DNA of 32,795 bases from Synechococcus sp. AG-679-C18 (GCA_003210755.1 QCUL01000029.1:1-32795), one strand, 5' to 3'; shown: positions 7,255 to 20,092, counted from the stretch's first letter. The notes: a model not told the origin generated them from the sequence alone. Made by a program: numbers and translations.

Positions 7255-8070
7255 TCAGAAGATCTTCGTTTGCATCAAGCGGCGCACCGTGGCACGGAGC
7301 CCCGAACGCTCTTTGGAGGGATCCAGTAACGGGACGTCTTCGCCTTGAAGACGTTTAGCAATATTGCCGTAAGCCTTTGCGGCTGGTGATTTTGTCCCAT
7401 TGAGGGTGAGGGGTTCGCCCCGATTGGTGCTGACGATCACCTGCTCATCTTCGAGTACTAAACCCAGCAAAGGGAGAGCGAGGATGTCTGTGACGTCATC
7501 TACAGCCAACATTTCTTGATTGGCCATCATTTTGGGCCTCACGCGATTGAGAACCAGTTGTACTGGGCTTACTCCATGGGTATTGAGCAATCCGATAACG
7601 CGATCCGCATCACGCACTGCCGAAACCTCTGGCGTTGTGATCACGATGGCCTCTCGTGCAGCCGCTACGGCGTTTTTAAAGCCGTCTTCAATTCCCGCCG
7701 GACAATCAATTAGGACGTAATCAAAGCGTTTTTCAAGCATGGAGGCAATGGACTGCATGTCTTCCGGTTTGAGCCACTCGAGCATTCGTGGATTACCAGC
7801 AGGAAGCAAAGCCAGATTTGGCACCTGCTTGTGTTTCACAAGGGCCTGATCCATCCTGCAGGTCTCAGCTAAAACTTCCTGCGCCGTGTAAACAATTCGA
7901 TTTTCAAGCCCCAGCAACAGGTCAAGATTGCGCAAACCGAAATCGGCATCCAAAACCACGGTGCTGGAGCCGTGTTGAGCAAGAGCAATCCCTAAGTTTG
8001 CCGTCAAGGTGGTTTTGCCCACACCCCCTTTGCCGGAGCAAATCAAAATCGTTCGCGAATTTGAGGTCAC
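7255..8070 (-). CDS. minD: Septum site-determining ATPase MinD
   Basis: MinD is a ParA-family ATPase that recruits MinC to the membrane to block FtsZ rings away from midcell. The 271-residue protein has the deviant Walker [11 protein letters not shown] (12-21, signature Lys14), [15 protein letters not shown] (switch I/A' region), [10 protein letters not shown] (Walker B) and, at the C-terminus, an amphipathic helix ([14 protein letters not shown]) matching the membrane-targeting sequence. The start is GTG at 8070 ([16 protein letters not shown], initiator read as Met). It is 39 bp downstream of minC. Confidence 0.97.
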   Translation of the reverse strand: MTSNSRTILICSGKGGVGKTTLTANLGIALAQHGSSTVVLDADFGLRNLDLLLGLENRIVYTAQEVLAETCRMDQALVKHKQVPNLALLPAGNPRMLEWLKPEDMQSIASMLEKRFDYVLIDCPAGIEDGFKNAVAAAREAIVITTPEVSAVRDADRVIGLLNTHGVSPVQLVLNRVRPKMMANQEMLAVDDVTDILALPLLGLVLEDEQVIVSTNRGEPLTLNGTKSPAAKAYGNIAKRLQGEDVPLLDPSKERSGLRATVRRLMQTKIF

Positions 8071-8109
8071 GATGTCGCGGTTGATGGCTTCAGGTTAAGG
8101 CCTATGCCT

Positions 8110-8820
8110 CTAAACGAATGAATCGGATGAAAGCTCCTGCACCGGCAAGTCACTGCGGGGATCTGCGGGTTCAATTGAAATCACACCATCCACAATCCGC
8201 GCTTCCTCTGCAAGTCCTGGCTGGGGCTTCTCTTCTGGCCCCCTAGCAACCAGGTCTGCGATACGCAGCTGAAGAGGACGGAGCTGAAGTGCTGCGATTC
8301 GTGCACTGAGATCGCCGTAGTGACCAGCGTGAGCAATGCCCCGAAGGCGTCCCCAGACGAGGACATTTCCTCCTGCACTGATCTGAGCACCTGGATTGAC
8401 ATCTCCGATCAGTAAGACGTGGCGTCGTGCTTTGAGATGGTCTCCAGATCGAAGAGTTGTTCTGTGAATTAAGAGTTCCGGGGCAGGCCGTTCATCGAGG
8501 TTTTTGGACTGCTGAACGGCAAGCTGGGGAGTTGTCAGTTGAGTAGGGATGCCTAGACAGTTTCCACTGACCACGGTGAGTGGATTGCAGCTTTTGATTG
8601 ATAACAATCGGCATCCGTGATCCTCAAGCTGTTTTTGAAAAGCTTTGAGTACTCGGCAATTCAGTAGCCAATCTCCACCATCTAGTTCGAGGTCTTTTCC
8701 TTCGAGACCATTGAGTTGGTCCTCAAGGGTGTCCTTCCAATGGACGTGCCGATTGGTGGGCAAGAGCAGGCGGTGGCAAGAAGCTTGAAAGATCTCTGGT
8801 GTCAAGGCCACCACCGTCAT
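8110..8820 (-). CDS. minC: Septum site-determining protein MinC
   Basis: MinC inhibits FtsZ assembly when held at the membrane by MinD. The 236-residue protein has a divergent N-terminal domain (1-100) and the conserved C-terminal beta-helix domain at about 115-215: LIHRTTLRSGDHLKARRHVL, LIGDVNPGAQISAGGNVLVW and GRLRGIAHAGHYGDLSARIA, with LQLRPLQLRIAD following. This G-D-V-N-P-G-A...GNV-VWG-LRG-AHAG pattern is diagnostic. The start is ATG at 8820, 18 bp after the HD phosphohydrolase gene. A short tail after residue 215 is less conserved. Confidence 0.96.
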   Translation of the reverse strand: MTVVALTPEIFQASCHRLLLPTNRHVHWKDTLEDQLNGLEGKDLELDGGDWLLNCRVLKAFQKQLEDHGCRLLSIKSCNPLTVVSGNCLGIPTQLTTPQLAVQQSKNLDERPAPELLIHRTTLRSGDHLKARRHVLLIGDVNPGAQISAGGNVLVWGRLRGIAHAGHYGDLSARIAALQLRPLQLRIADLVARGPEEKPQPGLAEEARIVDGVISIEPADPRSDLPVQELSSDSFV

Positions 8821-8838
8821 TAAGAGTGGAGGCTGACG

Positions 8839-10095
8839 CTAAACGTCTGAACGGTATTGGCCAACCTTTCGTTTCAGTTCCTGATCGATCTGCTTTGGGT
8901 AAATAAGCCAGCTGGTGCTTTTTGGTTTGCTCAGACTTTTAACGAGTGCTGAAGTTTGTTCCAGAGCTTGAAGCTGCTGGCCGTCCCACAGCCTCAGTCC
9001 TCCGCGATAGGGGTGGTATCCCCGCAGTTGTTGATGACGTAGTCCGCAGCACAAACTCGGATCGAACCCTTCGGCTTCGGCTAAAACTCTTGCCTGGGCC
9101 AAGCATTCAAGCTGCTTCTCCTTTGAAAGACCTTCCACATCCAGTGCTTTCAGAAGTCTTCGGTGGAGAAATCGATCGCAGAGATCGGCTAACGGCCGAG
9201 GGGCTTCCTCTCTCCATCGCAAAAGGTGATATCCGAGTCGCAAATCGTCGTTTGCCAAATAGGCCTTCAGATTGAGCTCATGGGCGGACCAAAGCCAGCA
9301 GCTCATGGTCGAATCTGCCCAAACATGTTTAGATCCGAGCTCTCTGGCTAGGTGGATGAGTTGTTCCAGCAGCCAGTTGCAGACCACATTTAGGCGGTGG
9401 TTGTAAACACTGCGGTACATCAAGTTACGAACCACGAGGTAGTGCTCAACAGCCATCAGACCTTTCGGATGGATGGCTAGTTCACCATCTGGAGCAAGGG
9501 TCAGTGCGGTAAGGATTCTTTCCAGATCCAGTTGCCCATAGCGCGTTCCAGTGCTGTAGCTATCTCTCAACAAGTAATCCAGACGGTCGCAGTCGAGTTG
9601 GCTGCTCACTAAATCTTTGATCACCCTCCGCTGTGTTGTCCCGTGCTGCAGCAGAGCGGCTACTGCTTCAGAACTTCCAGATTGAAATTGTTCCAGCGGC
9701 TCATAAATTTCGGGATGCTCTCGAACGATTCGTGCGGACCACACCTCATGGTGGGTGCCGAACATTTCTTCTCCCGTATGGCTAAGTGGGGCATGACCCA
9801 AGTCGTGGAGCAAGGCTGCCGCATAGAGCACTCCCCGATGGAGTTCCAAAGACTCGTCAATGGCGAGTAAACGCTGAAAAGCTTGTCGGGCGATATGAAA
9901 GACGCCGAGAGAGTGGGTGAATCGGCTGGATTCAGCGCCATGGAAGGTTAAATAAGCCGGCCCAAGCTGACGGATGCGACGAAGCCTTTGGAAGGGGGCT
10001 GCTTCAACGAGTTTGAGTACTAGCTCTTCCGCTGGGTCATCAGTGTTCAGAGCGATGCCGCCGTGCAGAGGGTCGTGGTAAGTGCGACTACTCAT
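8839..10095 (-). CDS. HD-domain phosphohydrolase (dGTPase/SAMHD1-like)
   Basis: A 418-residue cytoplasmic metal-dependent phosphohydrolase. The HD motif is assembled from RFTHSLGVFHIAR (His61), ALLHDLGHAPLSHTGEE (His97-Asp98) and SSQLDCDRLDYLLRDS (Asp168/Asp170). The opening YHDPLHGGI and FQRLRRIRQLGPAYLTFHGA match the family of predicted HD hydrolases related to dNTP triphosphohydrolases. The true substrate is unknown. The ATG at 10095 overlaps the ctpA stop by 4 bases (ATGA), implying translational coupling, and minC follows after 18 bp. A role tied to division or nucleotide pools is suggested only by position. Confidence 0.9.
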   Translation of the reverse strand: MSSRTYHDPLHGGIALNTDDPAEELVLKLVEAAPFQRLRRIRQLGPAYLTFHGAESSRFTHSLGVFHIARQAFQRLLAIDESLELHRGVLYAAALLHDLGHAPLSHTGEEMFGTHHEVWSARIVREHPEIYEPLEQFQSGSSEAVAALLQHGTTQRRVIKDLVSSQLDCDRLDYLLRDSYSTGTRYGQLDLERILTALTLAPDGELAIHPKGLMAVEHYLVVRNLMYRSVYNHRLNVVCNWLLEQLIHLARELGSKHVWADSTMSCWLWSAHELNLKAYLANDDLRLGYHLLRWREEAPRPLADLCDRFLHRRLLKALDVEGLSKEKQLECLAQARVLAEAEGFDPSLCCGLRHQQLRGYHPYRGGLRLWDGQQLQALEQTSALVKSLSKPKSTSWLIYPKQIDQELKRKVGQYRSDV

Positions 10096-11399
10096 GCCGT
10101 TGATGATGCCTCTTGCTCAATTTCTGTCTCGGCTGATGAGGGAGTGTCTGAGTTTTGACGGTCGATAATTGCCTCTAGGACCCGCGCTGCATCGGTTAGC
10201 CAGCGGTCTCCTTCACCACCGGGGTTGAGTGGTTCAGGTTCATCAAGCAATCGATCTGGAGTGATTCCTAGTCCCTGAATATCACGTCCGCTAGGTGTTA
10301 CATATCCGGCCACGGTGACGGCCAAACCACTGCCATCACTGAGATTGGTCAAGGTCTGGATTAACCCTTTGCCAAAAGTGGGGCTTCCCAGAAGAAGCGA
10401 ACGATCATTGTCTTGAAGGGCTCCTGCAAGAATTTCGCTGGCACTTGCTGTGCCTGTATTGACCAGGGTCACCATGGGCCCGTCATAGAGCGTGGATGGG
10501 TTCGCTTGGATGGGATCAGCAATTCCCTCTCGATTGCGTGTTTCCACAATGGGCTCTTCGTCAAGAAAGGCATCAGCTACGGCTAGTCCGCCGCTGACGA
10601 GACCTCCGGAATTGTTTCGAAGATCTAAGACAACCCCTTCCACGCCTTTGTCGCTGAGTTCCTGCAAAGCTTCCTGAACTTGTTTAGGGACCCCTTCGCT
10701 GAACTGTGTGATTCGAAGATGGCCAAGGGTATGGGCATCACTCCGCAGACGGCGAGTTCGCACGGGTCTTAGATCAACGTTGCGTCGTTCGAGGGTGATC
10801 TCAGTTGTCTCTCCAATAGGAGATTGCAACGTCAGCAAAACTTGTGTTCCTATGTCACCGCGCAAGCGAGCTGCAGTGGCTTCGAGTCCTAACAAAGCCG
10901 TCGGCTCCCCGTTCACTGCAAGCAGTGACGTTCCACTAACCACTCCTGCGTCGGCCGCTGGGGATCCTTCCAGTGCCGCAATCACGACCACTGAAGTTTC
11001 ATCGTTGTGATGGCCGAGTTGAAGGCCCACGCCGCTCAGGCTTCCTGAATTGCTGGACTTCATGACGGAGTAATCGTCTGGTCTCAACAGCCTTGTGTAC
11101 GGATCGTCAAGAGGTTCAAGCATGGCTTCGATCGCGCTGTAAGCCTGCTCGCTCGATTCGATCGTCTTCTCGAGTGCTTTCTGTCGCAGTCGTTTCCAGT
11201 GAATACTGTCGAAACTTGAAGGGTCAACGTAACTCTGATTGACCAAGCGCCAGCTCTCCACTACCAACTGCTGGGCGTCGTTTAAAGCCAGAGCCGGAGC
11301 TGGGGATAAGAGGCAGCAAAGCAAAAGGGAGGTCAAGCAAAAGCCCAGCCGTTGCAGGCCTTTTCCTGAGTGATTAACAATCGGCAACATCAGCTTCAT
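10092..11399 (-). CDS. ctpA: Carboxyl-terminal processing protease CtpA
   Basis: CtpA-family S41 proteases cut C-terminal extensions in the lumen or periplasm; cyanobacterial CtpA matures the D1 protein of photosystem II. The 435-residue protein has a signal peptide (hydrophobic core GFCLTSLLLCCLLSPAPALA, residues 19-38), an N-terminal helical region, a PDZ domain (about 122-205) and the S41 domain with VVLDLRNNSGGLVSGGLAVA (257-276), TGTASASEILAGALQDN (315-331) and SPTFGKGLIQ (339-348). Ser319 and Lys344, 25 residues apart, fit the Ser/Lys dyad spacing. It is divergent from petB (58 bp) and leads the run ctpA, HD, minC, minD, minE. Cyanobacteria carry several Ctp paralogues, so the exact substrate is likely but not certain. 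Confidence 0.92.
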   Translation of the reverse strand: MKLMLPIVNHSGKGLQRLGFCLTSLLLCCLLSPAPALALNDAQQLVVESWRLVNQSYVDPSSFDSIHWKRLRQKALEKTIESSEQAYSAIEAMLEPLDDPYTRLLRPDDYSVMKSSNSGSLSGVGLQLGHHNDETSVVVIAALEGSPAADAGVVSGTSLLAVNGEPTALLGLEATAARLRGDIGTQVLLTLQSPIGETTEITLERRNVDLRPVRTRRLRSDAHTLGHLRITQFSEGVPKQVQEALQELSDKGVEGVVLDLRNNSGGLVSGGLAVADAFLDEEPIVETRNREGIADPIQANPSTLYDGPMVTLVNTGTASASEILAGALQDNDRSLLLGSPTFGKGLIQTLTNLSDGSGLAVTVAGYVTPSGRDIQGLGITPDRLLDEPEPLNPGGEGDRWLTDAARVLEAIIDRQNSDTPSSAETEIEQEASSTA

Positions 11400-11407
11400 T
11401 CTGTCGC

Positions 11408-11451
11408 GTCGGTTGGAGTGTCATCGGTAGACTCTCGCAATCCAAACCGAC
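11408..11451 (+). promoter_or_regulatory. Imperfect inverted repeat in the ctpA/petB divergent leader
   Basis: GTCGGTTGGA (11408-11417) pairs with TCCAAACCGAC (11441-11451), ten base pairs with one bulged A, and a 23-base loop. It fills most of the 58-bp gap and ends 6 bases before the petB ATG, where no Shine-Dalgarno is visible. It could be a 5'-UTR hairpin affecting petB translation or an operator for the two divergent genes. Confidence 0.4.
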
Positions 11452-11457
11452 CTTTGC

Positions 11458-12114
11458 ATGGCGAACTCCTCACCTGTCTACGACTGGTTCCAGGAACGTC
11501 TTGAAATTCAGGACATCGCTGATGATTTCAGCACAAAATACGTTCCACCCCACGTCAATATTTTTTATTGCTTGGGCGGCATCACACTCGTTTGTTTTCT
11601 GATTCAGTTCGCGACAGGGTTCGCGATGACCTTCTACTACAAACCAACCGTCGCTGAGGCCTACAGCTCGGTTCAATATCTGATGTCTGATGTGAGCTTC
11701 GGATGGCTTATTCGTTCAGTTCATAGGTGGAGCGCCTCAATGATGGTGCTCATGTTGATCCTCCACGTATTCAGGGTCTACCTCACGGGTGGTTTCAAAC
11801 GTCCCCGTGAGCTCACTTGGGTAACAGGCGTCACGATGGCAGTGATCACTGTTTCATTTGGGGTAACAGGTTATTCATTGCCTTGGGATCAAGTTGGTTA
11901 TTGGGCTGTGAAAATCGTTTCAGGCGTGCCTGCTGCCATTCCTGTTGTTGGTGATTTCATGGTTGAACTCCTTCGTGGTGGTGAGAGTGTTGGCCAGTCC
12001 ACACTCACTCGTTTTTACAGCCTCCACACCTTCGTGATGCCTTGGCTGCTTGCTGTTTTCATGCTCATGCATTTCCTGATGATTAGGAAGCAAGGCATTT
12101 CTGGTCCTTTGTGA
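11458..12114 (+). CDS. petB: Cytochrome b6
   Basis: Cytochrome b6 is the haem-carrying core of the b6f complex, passing electrons between plastoquinol and the high- and low-potential chains in the thylakoid. The 218-residue protein has four membrane helices. His89 and His103 ([20 protein letters not shown]) plus His190 and His205 ([18 protein letters not shown]) are the expected ligands of the two b haems. Cys38 (FYCLGGI) is the covalent attachment site of haem c(n). The sequence is three residues longer at the N-terminus than the common 215-residue form. petD follows after 77 bp. Confidence 0.98.
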   Translation: MANSSPVYDWFQERLEIQDIADDFSTKYVPPHVNIFYCLGGITLVCFLIQFATGFAMTFYYKPTVAEAYSSVQYLMSDVSFGWLIRSVHRWSASMMVLMLILHVFRVYLTGGFKRPRELTWVTGVTMAVITVSFGVTGYSLPWDQVGYWAVKIVSGVPAAIPVVGDFMVELLRGGESVGQSTLTRFYSLHTFVMPWLLAVFMLMHFLMIRKQGISGPL

Positions 12115-12191
12115 TCCATTTCAGTTGCTTTACGTTCTGACCAAAATCTCGAACCTTCCCAACTACTGTTCGTTTATTACCGCTTCACACC

Positions 12192-12674
12192 ATGCATATC
12201 CTCAAGAAGCCTGACCTCACTGATCCAAAGCTGCGGGCCAAGCTTGCTAAAGGCATGGGTCACAACTACTACGGAGAACCTGCATGGCCCAATGATCTTC
12301 TCTACATCTTCCCTGTAGTGATCCTTGGAACCATCGCCTGCATTGTTGGCTTATCCGTATTGGATCCAGCAATGCTTGGTGATAAGGCTGATCCCTTCGC
12401 AACTCCTCTTGAGATCCTTCCTGAGTGGTATCTCTATCCTGTATTTCAAATCCTTCGAGTAGTGCCTAACAAGCTTCTCGGTATTGCATTGCAAACACTA
12501 GTTCCTCTGGGATTGATGCTCATTCCTTTCATCGAGAGCTTCAACAAATTTCAGAACCCCTTCCGACGTCCTATTGCAATGGCAGTGTTTTTGTTTGGAA
12601 CGGCTACCACCATTTATTTAGGCATTGGTGCCGCTATGCCAATTGACAAGTCATTAACACTTGGTTTGTTTTAG
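12192..12674 (+). CDS. petD: Cytochrome b6f complex subunit IV
   Basis: Subunit IV completes the quinol-oxidising site of the b6f complex with cytochrome b6. The 160-residue protein starts [20 protein letters not shown] and has the family length. The PEWY quinol-site motif is at 77-80 ([17 protein letters not shown]), and three membrane helices are visible (about 35-56, 91-112 and 127-148). It is downstream of petB in the usual petBD order and ends 4 bases before a long AT-rich inverted repeat. Confidence 0.98.
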   Translation: MHILKKPDLTDPKLRAKLAKGMGHNYYGEPAWPNDLLYIFPVVILGTIACIVGLSVLDPAMLGDKADPFATPLEILPEWYLYPVFQILRVVPNKLLGIALQTLVPLGLMLIPFIESFNKFQNPFRRPIAMAVFLFGTATTIYLGIGAAMPIDKSLTLGLF

Positions 12675-12678
12675 GTTC

Positions 12679-12735
12679 TTATTCTAAATAATTAAATGGC
12701 TTAATTAAGATCAGCCTTTTAATTATTTAGAATAA
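12679..12735. terminator. Bidirectional AT-rich hairpin between petD and invertase
   Basis: The 18-base arm 12679-12696 (starting TTATTCTAAATAATT) is perfectly repeated in inverse at 12718-12735. Inside it GGCT (12698-12701) pairs with AGCC (12713-12716), so the stem can reach 22 base pairs with one mismatch and an 11-base apical loop. It sits 4 bases after the petD stop and 9 bases beyond the invertase stop, between convergent genes. The A/T-rich outer arms provide U-runs on both strands, which suits a two-way terminator. Confidence 0.75.
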
Positions 12736-12744
12736 CTCTATTAT

Positions 12745-14202
12745 TTAAAACCTTTGCTTATCGTCAAGATCGAGCATCATCACATCGTCTGGATTGACTC
12801 TAAGAAAGTGATTGAGAAGAAGAAATCCAACAATGGTCCAAGTCTGATAAGTGCGTGATTGCTGTCCCATCCAGGTTCCTGTGGGGCCATCAAAATATTC
12901 TGCCCACTGTTGTCTAGGCAGTTGGTTGAGCTGGCTCCAATAACAATCTTCGAGCATCGCTTTCATCTGACCCATGAGCAGAATGTCTGCATTGGGATGA
13001 CGGCGTTCATGCAGGAGGATTGAAGCCCCGAAATACCATAGAAGACTCGGCCAATGGCCTCCGTTGTGATAACTCCAGGGCCAGTTCTTCGGATCAGATC
13101 CGGTTTTGTTCTGCCACTCCAATGTATCCATAGGTGGATGACAAATGCGCATTGGCATCTGAGCCATCAGATGATTTCGGTTGTGGAGCATCAGTCGAAA
13201 TAGAGCACGCTGTTGAGGTGCTGTGAGAAGACCGAAAAGGCAGCCAAGGGAGTTGCCGAGGCTGTAAAAGCGGAAATCCGGTCGACCTGTACGGATGTTT
13301 CCGATGAGATAACCGCCACGGTTCTCAAGCCAGTCCTGTAACCAATCAGGAATGACCTGCGGTTGAACATTGAACTCGTTTTGATGCTGATTGTCCCCGT
13401 ACTGCTCTGTAGGTCTTCGCCTAAGAACTTGCATCGTTTTACTGGTAACCCAGTAGTGCTTCAGCAAAAATTTGCGTAGGTCATGGATCCATTGGCGCGT
13501 CAACACCAATCGCTGATCGAGTAAGCGGCTGTTTTGATGGCGACGTCCAAGTTCCATCAGCTGAGAGCAGCATCGGAGTGAGGAGTAAAGGAGCACTTCA
13601 ACCTCTAATGGCGCCCCCCATACGTCCATTGGACGATCAATCATGAACGCACAATCGGGGACGAACAGCACCGGGGTGCCCTCAAAAGTGGGGTGAAGCA
13701 CGAGGTCAAGCAACAATTGCACTCCTCGTTGGACCCCTGCCGCAGATCCGAATTCTTCATCCCCACTGCTTTTGACGTACATCCAGCAGAGAATTGGCCA
13801 CCAAAGACTGGCATCTACAGACGTGATTCTTCCGATGGAACGCTGACCGTAATCGGCAACGAGAACGCCATTCTCTTCAACAAAACTGGTAGGAAAAACC
13901 CCACGTGTTTGGTAGGTGGTGCTTTGAAGGTCGAGGCAAATTTCGAGAAATTTCCTGACGATCTTGAACCGCTTTTGAGTCAGCAAGTAGACCATCACGG
14001 GCACGTTGTCCCGCAGGAAAATCTCGCCGTAGTTGAGTGCCTCGTCGTCACGAGGGTGCCGCAGAGCAGCAACGCTCCCTGCAAGGTCCCCAGCGATTGG
14101 AATCAATGTGCGTTCGAAATGCTCCTTGGCTTTTAGAACAACCTGGTCTTCTTTGGAGCTGGGACGGACCCTCTGGTGCTGTTGGCTGAAGCGTTCGGCC
14201 AT
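12745..14202 (-). CDS. Alkaline/neutral invertase (GH100)
   Basis: GH100 invertases hydrolyse sucrose to glucose and fructose in the cytoplasm. From the ATG at 14202 the protein has 485 residues and starts MAERFSQQHQRV. Family segments seen include LNYGEIFLRDNVPVMVYLL, DYGQRSIGRITSVDASLWWP, CAFMIDRPMDVWGAPLEVEV, NWPWSYHNGGHWPSLLWYFG and WAEYFDGPTGTWMGQQSRTY. The reported catalytic pair of the family is an Asp and a Glu; the likely candidates are the Asp of MIDRPMDVWG and the Glu of WAEYFDG, but I assign them by motif only. The frame extends to a TTG at 14226, a weaker start with unusual codons. Sucrose is a common cyanobacterial solute and reserve. It is convergent with petD and faces away from the rRNA leader. 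Confidence 0.93.
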   Translation of the reverse strand: MAERFSQQHQRVRPSSKEDQVVLKAKEHFERTLIPIAGDLAGSVAALRHPRDDEALNYGEIFLRDNVPVMVYLLTQKRFKIVRKFLEICLDLQSTTYQTRGVFPTSFVEENGVLVADYGQRSIGRITSVDASLWWPILCWMYVKSSGDEEFGSAAGVQRGVQLLLDLVLHPTFEGTPVLFVPDCAFMIDRPMDVWGAPLEVEVLLYSSLRCCSQLMELGRRHQNSRLLDQRLVLTRQWIHDLRKFLLKHYWVTSKTMQVLRRRPTEQYGDNQHQNEFNVQPQVIPDWLQDWLENRGGYLIGNIRTGRPDFRFYSLGNSLGCLFGLLTAPQQRALFRLMLHNRNHLMAQMPMRICHPPMDTLEWQNKTGSDPKNWPWSYHNGGHWPSLLWYFGASILLHERRHPNADILLMGQMKAMLEDCYWSQLNQLPRQQWAEYFDGPTGTWMGQQSRTYQTWTIVGFLLLNHFLRVNPDDVMMLDLDDKQRF

Positions 14203-14439
14203 GGTGCAGTTGCGACCATGCCCCAAAAACTAGTGATACTCCATGCTTTGGCCAGTGGAAGCAAGTCTGCAGATACGCGTATCACCCAGAAGTTGCAAAA
14301 AGAGCAGTCATTGGGTTATGGTTTTGGACTGCGCGGAGGAGCATCGCTCCGAGTCGCAGCCGAGGGATATGTAGGGCGAGAGCTTGAAGTGTTCTGAGGG
14401 GCTTACAAGATCAAGGGAGAGATCCGGCGATGCTGTAAG

Positions 14440-14517
14440 TTTCAAAGGCGGTTGAGAGACCGCAGGCCAACCGTTCTTGAAAGGGAGCGCGAGGCTAGAA
14501 CCTGGACAATTGAAAAG
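14440..14517 (+). promoter_or_regulatory. boxB-like hairpin and boxA-like antitermination motif in rRNA leader
   Basis: TTTCAAAGGCGGTT (14440-14453) pairs with AACCGTTCTTGAAA (14469-14482) as a 14-bp stem with one mismatch and two G-U pairs. Fifteen bases later comes GAACCTGGACAATTG (14498-14512), a near copy of the spacer motif GAACCTTGACAACTG at 16888. Cyanobacterial rRNA spacers carry a boxB hairpin then a boxA of the form GAACCTTGA; a leader copy fits Nus-type antitermination. Confidence 0.5.
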
Positions 14518-14844
14518 TTTAGGAACTGACGCTTTTATCGCGTTTAGTTTGAACTGAGATCGAAAGATTTTAGTGAGAATTAAATGATATTGCGATAAAG
14601 GTGTGAGGTCCCGTCAACAACAAATTAGTTGCAGAGAAGCATTGTGCTTACAACTTGAAGGTTTTCACGAACCATTGAGTTGTCGGTGTGCATGATGTGG
14701 AGCAACGACCGGATCTGAGATCCTGGAAAGTCAAAGGAAGAAGAGATTCTAAATTTGCACTCTTGTGAAATCTTCTGTCAGAGGAAGGTAGCAACAACTG
14801 CAATCAGTACGCCAGTGCTGAGATGTGGGTGGAGCAAATCAATC

Positions 14845-14860
14845 TGAGGTGAGAACCGAT
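14845..14860 (+). other. 5' strand of a possible pre-16S processing stem
   Basis: TGAGGT and ACCGAT (14845-14850 and 14855-14860) are complementary to ACCTCA and ATCGGT at 16435-16440 and 16429-16434, with GAGA as a bulge. Together they bracket the 16S rRNA and could form the helix cut by RNase III. A competing local hairpin exists: ATCAATC (14838-14844) with GATTGAT (14864-14870). Confidence 0.45.
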
Positions 14861-14872
14861 AGGGATTGATCT

Positions 14873-16357
<1,485 letters not shown>

Positions 16358-16541
16358 CAGGGAGACAAACAATGATTTTGATGTCTGAGTTCTTTATTCT
16401 TAGTCCAAAATCCTGTCACCTTAGGTCGATCGGTACCTCAACTTTGAAGTCAAGAAAGAGCTAGAGATAGTAATTTGCTTGGTGGAGAATTTTAGTTCCT
16501 AAACTTTGTCTAGGTCACACCCCATAAGGGATGAGACTCCT
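16358..16541 (+). other. Internal transcribed spacer, 16S to tRNA-Ile
   Basis: 184 bp without a gene. It contains the 3' strand of the possible pre-16S stem (16429-16440), ATCGGTACCTCA, matching the leader at 14845-14860, and several A/T-rich stretches. No other element is claimed. Confidence 0.6.
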
Positions 16542-16615
<74 letters not shown>

Positions 16616-16624
16616 TTCGGTGTT

Positions 16625-16697
16625 GGGGGTTTAGCTCAGTTGGTAGAGCGCCTGCTTTGCAAGCAGGATGTCAGGAGTTCGAGTCTCCTAACCTCCA
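16625..16697 (+). tRNA. tRNA-Ala (UGC anticodon)
   Basis: 73-nt cloverleaf: acceptor GGGGGTT/AACCTCC with one G-U pair, D arm GCTC...GAGC, anticodon stem CCTGC/GCAGG with TGC in the loop TTTGCAA, T-loop GAGTTCGAGTCTC, discriminator A. CCA is not encoded. It lies 9 bases after tRNA-Ile. Confidence 0.98.
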
Positions 16698-17114
16698 CTG
16701 ACCGCAATGAATCCACAACTCCGAAAAATCGGAGTATGAACTCGTATGGATTGTGATTTAGATGTGTCCGCTAGCAAGATCCTAGCTTCTTGTCATTTTA
16801 AAAGATGGATTTTCCCATAGTTAATTGATAGGATGCTGGGCTCAATTAATGTATTGAGAGATCAATGCATTATTTTGATGTCTAGCCGAACCTTGACAAC
16901 TGCATAGTAAGTCTGGAAAGAATAAAGCATCTCATAGATGCATCATTCTTGATAGTTAATTCTTGATTGAATGGTGTTAATTCTAAGAGCAAGAGCCGAG
17001 ACTCCAATCACGTTCTTTCAAATGTGTCGAGCATTTGAGAGTTTGATTTTAATTTCTATTTTTAGAAATTAGAAGAATCTGTTTCAACAACAGCAAGCGT
17101 GTTGGAGATACATT
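16698..17114 (+). other. Internal transcribed spacer, tRNA-Ala to 23S (boxB/boxA and processing stem)
   Basis: 417 bp without a coding gene. A boxB-like hairpin ATCAA...TTGAT (16861-16879) precedes the boxA/D4-like sequence GAACCTTGACAACTG (16888-16902). The stretch 16888-16907 is complementary at 19 of 20 positions (one G-U) to 20055-20074 downstream of 23S, and 16912-16927 at 14 of 16 to 20005-20020. These nested pairings would form the stalk of precursor 23S. The rest is A/T-rich spacer. Confidence 0.65.
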
Positions 17115-19980
<2,866 letters not shown>

Positions 19981-20004
19981 CACTTGGTTCTTGCCTGGAA
20001 AAGA

Positions 20005-20074
20005 CTTTATTTAATCCAGATCGTAATCATGAAACGAGAGTGAATTGATTACAACTATGCAGTTCTCAGGGTTC
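20005..20074 (+). other. 3' strands of the pre-23S processing stalk
   Basis: CTTTATTTAATCCAGA (20005-20020) and the 20 bases 20055-20074 (CTATGCAGTTCTCAGGG onward) pair with 16912-16927 and 16888-16907 respectively. The two helices nest around 23S in the correct order. RNase III cleavage in this stalk is the usual first step of 23S maturation. Confidence 0.6.
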
Positions 20075-20092
20075 AACCTTGGGAAATGTCTA

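Larger units (their letters stand above)
14227..14872 (+). promoter_or_regulatory. rRNA operon upstream and leader region (646 bp, no convincing gene)
   Basis: No coding region of good quality is seen; the longest frame (14176-14397) overlaps the invertase start out of frame and lacks any recognisable domain. The region should hold the rrn promoter, but I cannot place -35/-10 boxes with confidence. Visible structure includes a 12-base perfect palindrome GATACGCGTATC (14272-14283), a long hairpin followed by a boxA-like motif (14440-14517), and the 5' half of a pre-16S processing stem (14845-14860). Confidence 0.6.

Noticed and set aside
14176..14397. 73-residue plus-strand frame upstream of 16S
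   Set aside because: It overlaps the 5' end of the invertase gene on the other strand, has no recognisable domain, and lies in the rRNA leader region; probably chance.
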